Source of the DNA: Collybia mongolica
Lineage: Eukaryota > Basidiomycota > Agaricomycetes > Agaricales > Clitocybaceae
Length of the DNA: 64,000 nt
Assembly (NCBI GenBank): GCA_013420905.1
Contig: JAAXNY010000001.1
Coordinates: forward strand, 7,068,001-7,132,000
Reading direction: 5' to 3'
The translations under genes were made by a program, and so were the position numbers. How positions within the stretch are numbered: position 1 is the stretch's first letter; the number at the start of each line of letters is the position of its first letter. Below the pieces are notes generated by a model, which saw only the letters and a list, made by a program, of their open reading frames with translations, had not been told where the DNA came from and made no database searches. This document shows, one piece after another, positions 23,652-33,535 of this stretch.

Positions 23652-26600
23652 ATGGCGTCGCGCAAAAGACGGAAACTTGAAACAAACGTGTTCGAAGATG
23701 TACTGGCAGATCTAGACCTTGAAATCTCCGTTAGGGAGAGGATGGTGGATACGGTTGAATCGAGGATCGCCTGGGCACTCATTTTGCAAGAGTCACTAGA
23801 AAAAGGTAGCATTCCCCCAAAAGCATTACGAATGTACTCACTTCTGCAACGAAGGCGGCTCTGCAGAAGCGACATTCTTCAGAAGTTCTGTTTTTGACAC
23901 ACTATCTGCAGTCGAGGAGCCCCTCGAAATTCTGTTCTCGCAACAATCTCCGTTACCTCCACAACTGAATAACTTGCAAGGCACCAAGGCCATCCGCCTC
24001 CCGCCCAAGCAAAACAATACTAACGCTAAAAATTCGAACATCAAATTTCTTTACATCAGGTCCGCAGGCCTCGACCCACCATATGACACGAACCACATTC
24101 AAACATACTTATTGAGATGCCCTACATGTTTGCGTCAGACTTTCACATCTCTCCAGGGCCTCCTCAACCATGCCAGAATAAGTCATAACCTTGAATGGGG
24201 GACACACGATGAGTGCGTGAGGGCGTGTGCTGTAGTAGAACCTAATCTCGACCTCGAAGCAGGCATAGAAGTTCGGTTAGGACCTAGCGGGATACTCCCC
24301 GGTCTTCGGAGTCTCTTTCAAATGGCAGTCGGTGTACACCGACCACAGGAACTTGAGGATTCGATGGCCAATGGAGTCACAAAAGACATTTCACCCCGTG
24401 AATTCGGCACTGGGTCACACCTTAGCAGAACTCTCGGATTACACCAGGACACGCCCGCACTTGCTCCATTCCTTGGAAAACAAGCTGTACGACGAGAAAT
24501 CAGTGTTTGGGATGTGAATAACGAAATTGTCGACATTGTCACAACGAGGAAAGAGTCAGACCTCAGTTCAGCACACCCATCGAAAGGAATGTGGCGTATG
24601 CCGTTCAAACATCGGAATTCTGCCACCTGTTCGGCTGATAGTACAGACGTTGAGCCGATAATTTTAACTGTTAGGGACAGCAGGAGTAAATCCCCATCAC
24701 CGGACAATCAACCAAAGAGGCCTTTCGTACCAGACGCTGAACCTGACACACGAAACGAGGCTTTTAGTGCTATAGGAATTGGTCCCGAAGGCATTGAACT
24801 GGCATCTGGTACAGGCTTACCAACCTTCGGCAGTCGCTTTCATTTCACTGCGCGAATTGTTCTCACCGATCGGAGTCTTTGGGTCCCACCTGGTTCGTAG
24901 CCCTTTGCCATCTCCCCACCCCATGTCTATCTATCAAGCTCCGTGTAATGGGCCGACATTCCTGCTCCAGTTTCAGACCAATGGTTTATGCTTTCTTTTT
25001 TCAGATGGGCGTCAAGAGACGAATGGGCATACCCATAAATGGATGTTATCTGTTAATTCGCCTTCTTATGTGTGTTCATTGCATATATAGAAGCATATGA
25101 GAGGCTAATCTTTGGGCAGAGCTACAACGTCACGTCAATACTACAGCATCTAAGAGTCACACCTCTTTCTGACTCTTCGGTATATCCCGAAGTTCTGACA
25201 AAATCTGAACCACCCTTCGCTGTTTTTGGTACCACAGACCAACCGTTTTTGGCAAAGGTGGAGCTAGTTTTCGGCGGCGTTTCGTATTCGAGCAATCAGG
25301 CAGATGGCCAAGCGATAGTATTGGAGCATTGGGTTGAGGTGAGCTTCATAATTTCTATGTTTTTACATGGGGCGTGTTGACAATCCAATGTAGCTCGATC
25401 TCCTTAGATCTGCAAATGGGGCGATCGGCGATGAACAAGTGATTGATATTGAACTTGATAAACGAACGATACTTATGCCGCCGCGGACGACCAATGTTAC
25501 TGATGGATCGAAAGGTCTCTGGAATTTGAACTTCGGTCGATCAGCATCTGTTGGAACCACGAAACAAGGCCACCCCACGAAGGAAGATAATGATCAGCAC
25601 GGCGGCGGTGAGTCAATTTTTTTTCGCTGTGAATGCTCAAGATTTTCAATTTCGATAGGCTACGAGAAGATTTTGTCAAGTTTAGTGGGGAAATTCCCAA
25701 TGACGCAGAAAGGTGATATTAATCCATCGTCCAAGTTCCTGTGTTAAACCTATACCTACACCGTAGATGTAAAGAATGCTCGTCTACCGAACCCAACTCT
25801 TCCTTACAAACTGGTAAGTACGCCTGCACAACTTCAATGCCTTGTACATGGGAGGAGAAAGGCAATTGAGGCAAGTTCAAATGCATGGGCATGATGACTA
25901 CATGTTCACAAAACAGTATCTACAGTGGGGTCGGGCTCGTGCCCTTCAAAATGCCTATACTCGTGAAGTAAACAGCCTAAAATATGCTCAAGACGCTGTC
26001 ATCTCACTGACAATTGGGGACGTTTTTGCCTGGCTTACGGAAGAGGGCCACTTCCTCGAGCCCCTAAGTAGTACTACAAAGGGGAACGAAGACGCCGCTC
26101 AAGCGCTTAAGCTAGGAAAACGTGCAGGAACTTGGTGTTCTGTCTGTGGACAGGATGCAGAAGCCCATGGAAGCGTTTCAACAATCAAGAAAGAGACAGC
26201 AGATCCTAGGCCAAAAGATACCCTCAAAACGGAGTATATCACACGACAACCGAAGAATACCAAGTTGAAGTTGGGCGGGATGCCTAAGCATACCGTCCCA
26301 ATCCCTTGCAACATTGTGCCCTTCGAGCTGCAAATCCTGAAGTTGCACATAAGCAACCTGGGAGCCCTGACCAATCCTGACCAAGACTCATCGCAACGCC
26401 ACAATATCAACTCGCAGGCCTCTGATTCCATCACAAGGCTCAGGTCTGCCAAACATTACCAGCCAGCTGTTATCGTATCCATTATCCCTCCAGTACTGAC
26501 ATTGGCTGTGCGCAAGCTCATCTTACCCCTCAACTTGCCAACATTCAATTCAGGGTCCCTTGACCTCTTCGCGGATGACGAATCCTCCCAAGGTACCCCT

Positions 26601-27035
26601 GGTATTCTTGGGTCACACAGGTATTTGGTAGAGCGACACCTTGCTCCACATGCAATGGTTGCTTTTGCCACGAAACAGTTCATTCGCATCTTGATCGAAG
26701 GTGCCTTAGAAGTCAGCAAGAGGGAGAAGGCCGCGGCAATAGGCTTAGTTGCGTCTACCACTAGGAAGAAGAGGAAGGTTGGGCAAGAAAAGAGTGAGAA
26801 TATCAGACTCTTGACTCCAGCACATATCCTCAGCAGCGTAATGACGCGTGGACAAGGACAAAGCGGGGGATACCGCGAGCTTGATGTCGCCATAGCAGGA
26901 TGCCTAACAAAACTGGGGGTTCTCGAAGAACGACACAGCTCGCCGAATGGTGAGGGCCTAAATGACCAAAGTGAGGGATTGGCAAAGGATACCAATGATG
27001 ATGACGGATGTCTAGTAAAAACGGAGCAGCCCTAA
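23652..27035 (+). CDS. YEATS-domain chromatin protein, YEATS2-like
   Basis: Eight exons (23652-23805, 23855-24892, 25005-25069, 25120-25338, 25394-25607, 25659-25712, 25767-25870, 25917-27035) give 988 residues. In order: a basic N-terminus (MASRKRRKLE), and a C2H2-like motif LLRCPTCLRQTF...LLNHARISH. The YEATS domain follows, from HFTARIVLTDRSLWVPP through NGHTHKWMLSV to FLAKVELVFGGVSY. There is a CSVCGQ zinc-like pair and a C-terminal helical region (HLAPHAMVAFATKQFIRIL, RLLTPAHILSSVM) that may be a histone fold. YEATS domains read acylated or crotonylated lysines on histone H3; human YEATS2 belongs to the ATAC acetyltransferase complex. The seventh intron is GC-AG (25871-25916). Phase is consistent through all junctions. 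Confidence 0.85.
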
Positions 27036-27429
27036 GTTCCTTCCGGGGGAAGGGGGGGTGATTCTATCATCGTATGTATACGCGCCATGGGAAAGAATGC
27101 ATGTCTAGCATCGATATCAGGCCATTCAACTGAAAGCTGAACTATGGGTTTCTTATAGGGAAATATAACGGAATGATGACGGTTATCTTCTTCACTGGGT
27201 TCCCCCCAGAACTTTTCTGGATATATCACACAGCGGCGGAGCACAAATATGGACTTTGACACTTCACTTCACATCCCAACGCCCACCCTACGTTAATGGT
27301 GCCAAACTGAGATGCTATCTTCGTCCTCGAAAGGGTAAACGTAGTGCCCCCATAGCAACCTATGCGTCCATTAGATGATGTTCGAAGGCAAAATTCGTAG
27401 TCGGGCGTCCTTCCTGCGCAGGTGGGCAT
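27032..27429 (-). CDS. Possible small two-exon protein overlapping the YEATS gene end
   Basis: An ORF from 27429 can be joined through a 38-nt GT-AG intron to the frame ending at 27032, giving about 120 residues in phase. The product would include CLRTSSNGRIGCYGGTTF and CVIYPEKFWGEP. The stop codon overlaps the YEATS stop by four bases on the opposite strand. No family is recognised. The joined frame is suggestive but could be chance, and the intron is unusually short. Confidence 0.35.
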
Positions 27430-27772
27430 TGTCAGATACTCTGAACTGGAGGGAGGTCGATATGTACGCTACCAATATTGTCGATTTATCCAAAGAGAAC
27501 GACAAGGTAACTAGCTACACTTGACGTTCATTTGATGGCGTAAGGCTAACACTAAAGTGTTTTACGGCTGCCATAACTATTTCCCTATAACTTTGTCATC
27601 TTCGTCAGATGTGTATCTTTCTAAAAGAGCTTTTCATTTAAATTTGTACACTTGGATCGTACGAAGTATGAATGTTCTTTGCCACCCTATATCTATGACA
27701 CATGGACAGACATGTGTTCGAAGTGTCAAATTATATCTACCACAACACTAACCAATTATACCCTGAAGATGC

Positions 27773-29414
27773 TTAGTAGATATACGGGACTATACGATAG
27801 GGTACCATCTTCTTGTATGTATCCCAGTCTTTGCCATATCTAAAAAAAATGGGAGGTTGAAGCATCAGTAATTATCAGCGATGGGATAGAAGATGGCCCA
27901 CTTCTTGTGGCAGTTCTCGTCATCGCGACGTTGTCGGTGAATAAGAAGCACTGAGAAATACATGATGTAGAAGTACGTGATCGGAGTGTCAAAGCCAGTG
28001 GGTAAAGACCATGCAAGTGCCATAAGAAGGTCACCACTGAAAAATTCCATTGATGAAAACAATCTGGATGACAATGGTGATCGAAAACTTACAAGTAATT
28101 AGGATGTTGCGAGAGTCCCCACCATCCTGACGTCAAGAGTTTTGATCCACGCGCAGTTGTGAAGAACTTCAAATCTAGCCAGTATCGTAAGAGTATGCAG
28201 ATCGAGTATCGCTGAGCCACTTACCTTTAGGGTTCTTGCCGTTGCGGAATTCATTTTTTTCGCCGTTTGCATCCCGGAAGATCCAATAGCCGGTAAGGTT
28301 TACGACAACGATGGCGGCGGTCCAAACTGGTCCTAGCTCGACGGGCTTGAAGGCAAGATAACGAGCTTGAAGCGAGTATGTAAATGGTACCCAGGCTAAA
28401 TCACCAACTGCAAGCATGAAGCCAAAACCATCTGTGGTGATATCCATGGTGGTAAAGATAGCCGGCTGGGCCATATCAGTCTCAACTCGGAGGACACAGG
28501 CAATTTGCAATTACCTCATTGTACAGTCCATCTGCCACATACCAAGTTTGGAACGCCAAAACCAACCACATGGAGTCAGTAATTTGGCTCAAGCCACCAC
28601 GCCGTGTAGCCTGCTCGCATGCCATGCTGATATTGATGAGAACCCAAAGAATGAGACCAGGTCTCAATTCATTGAAGGATTTGATGTCAAGTGAACCGAT
28701 GCTGGGGTTTAATTCACGTCCGATGAAAAACTGTGCACGTCATGAACATGAGACTGGTTTCTCTTTGACATGCGATGAACATACGTCGTAGATGAAATTG
28801 CCTGAATTTCCACCGAGTGCCAGCAACTTTCCCTCTTGAAATGACGCAGCATAACATGCTAGGCCTTGCACAACAGACATGAGGATGGCCGCTGTAGAAA
28901 ACCCGACCCACTTTTCATAGAAAAATGTGAAAGATTCAGGTCCATAGCGGTAAATGATGCCTGAAGTAATCCCCATAGCCAGCAAGAATGTGGAAAAAGC
29001 TGAAGAAACATTGAGATTTGAAAGAAGGGGAAAACAGCCTCATTTCTCACCGTTGATCTTGTACTTCTTCTTCTCTCCAGTCCTCAATGTGGTACCTTCC
29101 ACGCGATCGCCAGGCAAGACGGCCCAAGCCACAACACAAAATGTGTACCACACGAGATACATGAGTGAAGCTTCCGTGTCCCACAACCCCTTCCACCATG
29201 CTACATTCGACAACGCGGCTTTGACCTGATCGGGAACAGTTGAAAGATTTGGAGGACATCCTCCAGTAGCTTCGGAGCAACCAAAATACAGCGCATATGT
29301 CACGAGTGGGACAGTGAGTGTCACAAACAAAGCCCCTGGAGGGCCTAGGAACTCATAAGATGTTGTGCGAGGGTTCAGCTCAGCAGCCTTTGCAGCTGGT
29401 TTCTGAGACGACAT
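27773..29414 (-). CDS. ERG24: Delta(14)-sterol reductase
   Basis: A multi-exon gene encoding an ER membrane protein with eight or more hydrophobic segments. The N-terminus has TTSYEFLGPPGALFVTLTVP. Sterol reductase signature 1 is seen after splicing (GNFIYDFFIGRELNPSIG) and signature 2 near the end ([17 protein letters not shown]). The last exon ends GKDWDTYKKMVPYRIVPYIY. It reduces the C14-C15 double bond after lanosterol C14 demethylation in ergosterol synthesis, using NADPH, and is a known target of morpholine fungicides. All signature residues are present, so this copy looks functional. A damaged tandem copy lies immediately upstream on the same strand. Confidence 0.95.
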
Positions 29415-29639
29415 GGTAGTAACGAATAGAGATACAGGGGATCGTGTGATTTTGTTGTAAATGATTCATGTATTTATTATAATAACATCATAACATCGGA
29501 CAAGAGCCACATCGTATGACTCTATCTGGAAGATTTTCATTGAAATACGTTCTTGATCCATTCCCTAAATCGAAGTACTCTACAAAATGTGGACAACCCC
29601 TAGTCGCATGGAACGACTGGAATTAATCTTAAGACGAGC

Positions 29640-31272
29640 TCAAAATATGTAAGGAACCAATCGATACGGAACATCGTCTTGTAGATCTCCTAGTCTTTCC
29701 CATACCTTAGACTAACAGTGGCGAAACAGATATCAATAAAACCTTGGTGGCTACGCGTAAGGGCCCACATACTTTCTGCTGCAGTTCTCATCGTCACGGC
29801 GCTGTCGATGAGCTAGGAGTACTGAGAAGTAGATAACATAGAAGTATGTGATTGGAGTGTCAAATCCGGTGGGTAAGGACCACGCGAGAGCCATAACCAA
29901 ATCGCCGCTAGTATGGGATTAATGATGGATGAAAAAACGTACAAGTAATTCGGGTGTCGAGACGACCCACCATCCTGATATGATAAGTTTCAATCCACTT
30001 GTAGTTGCAAAGAATCTTAAATCTGGCTCGCATTAGTGTGGCTTGAACACACATGAGAGCAAGCTTACTCTTAGGATCATTATCATTACGAAAGTCATTT
30101 TCTTCATCATTGGAGTTTCTACAGATCCAGTATCCTGTAATATTTATTAACGATAACAATTATCGCAGTCCAAACTAGCCCTAATTCAACGGGTTGAAGG
30201 CAAGATATTATTAACGGGCTTGGACAGTACGTAAACGGTACCCAAGCCAAGTCGCCAGCTGCGAGCATGAACCTAAAACTATCGGTCATAATGTCCATGA
30301 TGGTGAACAGAACAGGGTATAAGAACTGTTATAGGTATGGTGTTTTATTGAGAGGAGAGACATTCAGACGATATCTCGTTGTATAGAGCATCGGTGACGT
30401 ACCATGTTTGTAAGGTTGATACTAACCACATAGAGTCAGTGATTTGGCTCAAGCCACGTCGTGTGGCTTGCTCGCACGCCATGCTGATATTGATTAGGAT
30501 CCAAAGAATGAGCCCTGGCCTGAGTTTGTTGAAATATTTGAATCCGAGTGAGCGGATAGAGGTTTAATTCCCTTACAATAAAAAACTATCGAGTGTCACG
30601 GTTGAGGGGAACGTCGACATCAACGACAGTGAACATACGTCACAGACAACGTTGCCCGAGTTTCCACAGAGTGCCAATAGCCTGTCTTGACGGAAAGATG
30701 CAGTATAGCACGCGATACTTTGCACGATAGACATAAGAAGGGCAGCCGTTGAGAACCCCACCCACTTATTGTAGAGAAAAATGAAAGACTCGGAACTACA
30801 TCGATAAATGGTTACAAATGTGGTGCTCATTGCAAGCAAATATGTAGAGAATGCTGAGAAAGAATTTCACTGAGTCGCGATAATCATAGCTTTTCGACGC
30901 GTGTTCATACCATTGATTTTTTATGTTTTTCTTCTCTCCTGTCCGTACGTGGTTCCTTCGACGATGGAACTAGGTAAGATGATCCAAGCCGCGACACAAA
31001 ACGTGTACCACGCGAGGTATATCAGGGGGGCTTCAATATCTCATAACTCTTTCCACCACGCTTGGTTAGTTAGAGCGGCTGAGATCTGGTCGGAAACAGT
31101 GGTGATATTTGGAGGACAACCTCCTGCAGCCTCGGAACAACCGAAATAGAACGCACCTGTTACAAGTGGCACTGTGAGAGTGACGAACAAAGCTCCGATA
31201 GGTCCAAAGAATTCATACGAGGTTGTACATGGGTTAAATTCAGCGAGTTTTTGTTTCCGTTTTGGACGACAT
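29640..31272 (-). pseudogene. Tandem ERG24 copy, degraded
   Basis: It lines up with the whole length of the neighbouring ERG24, including intron positions, but carries several lesions. A Trp codon in the first exon (WWKEL*DIE) is TGA at 31041-31043. The frame is lost right at the start and again just after the signature RELN. The signature glycine has become valine (FFIVRELN). Near the end the Trp of GKDW is TAG at 29690-29692, with a one-base loss shortly after. The start codon at 31270-31272 is still present. A recent tandem duplication followed by loss of function explains this. No product is expected. Confidence 0.92.
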
Positions 31273-31696
31273 GAATGTAGCACAAAGTCATGGAAGAGCG
31301 ATGAATTTAAGTGAAGGAATTAAGGATCCTCGGCGGTCAATATCGTGGTACGATTTCGGGGCAAAACTACATAGAGAGTCAAAATCGCACGATGTGTGTC
31401 TGAAAAGCTATGAATAGAAGTTTATAGTAATGCCGGTCTCACCGTTGTCCAGATCTTGGCTTGTAAAAAAGTCAGCCGACTAGATGGGATCTTTTGAATG
31501 TCTCCTTTGCCATCCTGTAATCTGGCAAGCATGCGGTCTCTTTCCCAACTTGCTGGAAAATATATCCAGAAATATGTCAACCCCTGCTCCTAATGGCCTC
31601 TTGTGTCTTTTGATACAGCTTCCCCAGTCTTATTTCACTTCGACCTAACTCTTACGTTTCCACTTACAGTTTGTCTTTCTTCATGTCCCCACCCTA
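31273..31696. other. Intergenic region between the ERG24 copy and a Ser-rich gene
   Basis: This should hold the ancestral promoter of the broken ERG24 copy and the promoter of the divergent gene starting at 31697. A pyrimidine-rich stretch (31600-31690) precedes the start codon, as often seen near fungal transcription starts. Confidence 0.45.
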
Positions 31697-33118
31697 ATGG
31701 CGCTGGCCCAAAGACTGAACGAGCTTGCTTTCGCCAATTCAGAGGGCCTTCTTCAGTGCGTTGCAATGACACTTGTGGCTAAATTTGCTTACATCTGGTA
31801 CTTAGCGACGATGAATATCGTTTACTTCGTCAGAACCTCTTTGAGCAACACTCGACGGCTTCCATAGCTCCTGTAGAAGCTGCAATTGTTCCACTAGTTA
31901 GCCCTGGCCGAGATGGTAGGTCCAATTGTCGTCGTGTTGAGCTCGCCGCCTCACCTCGTCATAGTTCCTTCTTCCTCACACACCTCTCGTCGACAACCAT
32001 GTCCAGAATCCAAGATCAACCCTCGGAAAGCGCGGTCTCCACCTTCTCGCGTCAAATGGTCCGTTTCATCAAGCGTGGCAAGTTTCCTACGACGTGCCAC
32101 TGGCCGGAAGTCTCCTGTTCCCCTTTCCGACCACGATGCCAAGGCGTCCACGCATGACACCTCAAATCGAGGGAGAATACCTCAAACTCTTCAGAAGAAA
32201 GCGAGTGAGCTCTTCAATCGCACGGACAGAAAACGGGTAGAGAAGGACCCTGTGTCTGCATCATCCGGGCCTGGGACGGCGGCATCGGGCACAGGTTACA
32301 TGCGACGTCTACCTCATAGTCCCGCTCGGTCTGCTGGGTGTGCAACGATTACTGCGTACCCTCCCAAAGCTGATATCTCCTCTATCACCGACGTATATGA
32401 TGATGGTAACATGCATTCTGTCAATGATATTTGTGCGGCCATCGCGGCTACCGAGGCCGAAGCTGAGAGCGTTCTTGAAGCATTTCATAATCTAGAAATA
32501 ACAATTTCACGACGTATACAGCAGCAAACAGCCCGACGCTTGCCATCGGCGACCCCTACTCATGCGAGCGTCCTCATCGAAGGCAGAGAATGGCGAGATC
32601 ACAGCTTTCAACCCCCATCGTCCCCTAGGCTATCTGGCTGGAAGCGTCGGATCCCACCTGCGCTTGATGTCAACGACGGTGCTTCAATTCGATCTGGGTC
32701 CTCCAATAAGACCTCACTATCCCAATCGAGATCGATATCTTCTCTTCGAAGTAAACAGCATCCCGGGAGCCCTCTTTCATCCCGGTTCCCTGTTACACCC
32801 CCTTCTATACATCGCAAGAATTCAGTCTCTTCAATTTCCTCCCAGACTCCGTCCTCACGAAGGCTAGGAGTCAACAGAAGCCTCAGCCTATCCCGGAGCA
32901 CAGGACACCTACCTTTAAGCATGCTGGCTGAAAAGGATGGGACGCAATCTGATGAAAGTATAGCCGATGGGGATGTGGATGAGAGTGATATTCCCTCAGA
33001 AGTTGCAGACATTCGCGAGAGGAGTAGGGAGGTCGCAGCGCGTTACCAAGCCAGACTAGAGTACCTTTATGCGAAACTGAAAGGCGCGAAGCTCCACGAG
33101 AAACTCATGAGAAAATAA
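31697..33118 (+). CDS. Hypothetical Ser/Arg-rich protein with N-terminal SHOCT-like helix pair
   Basis: Three exons (31697-31755, 31806-31915, 31965-33118) with 49-50 nt introns encode 440 residues. The first 35 residues (LAQRLNELAFANSEGLL...EYRLLRQNLFEQH) look like a SHOCT-type short helical pair. The long middle is low-complexity and Ser/Arg/Pro-rich, with many SP and RxxS sites. The end is a short charged coiled coil (EVAARYQARLEYLYAKLKGA). No catalytic domain is seen. A scaffold or regulatory role, perhaps phospho-controlled, is only inference. Confidence 0.75.
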
Positions 33119-33535
33119 TGTCGGGTGTTTTTCTCTTTTATCTCAACGGTATAGATCATAATCTAAATCTCTTATAATGTATATGCTTGATTCATACGAG
33201 AAATGTTATTGAAAACTTAGTTTGCCTGAAGTTTGTTCATAGTGATCAAACAGTCCGATGATCTCCTCAGCGAGGGCCGCAAAGTGCTGGGCCCGAGGGT
33301 GAGTTATTATTTACGCCTTCAAGCGGTTTCATCGAACGAGTGGATTGTTGCAAGTAGTTTTCGAGAGTTTTCCTCGGTGAGGGCCCCTGCCGGGATCCGA
33401 CGAAACATTTGATTTTACAGTGACCGTGATTTGTGACATCGGCTTGCCCCGCGTCAATTCACGGATTAGTACATAGAGTGCGGGCCTCTGATTCTCTGTG
33501 GTTGCTCTTTCCTGCTCTTGAAAAATTCCTACGAC
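33119..33535. other. Intergenic region before the citrate synthase gene
   Basis: It holds the 3' flank of the Ser-rich gene and the promoter of the citrate synthase gene. No ORF of note and no clear TATA box is seen. Confidence 0.45.
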
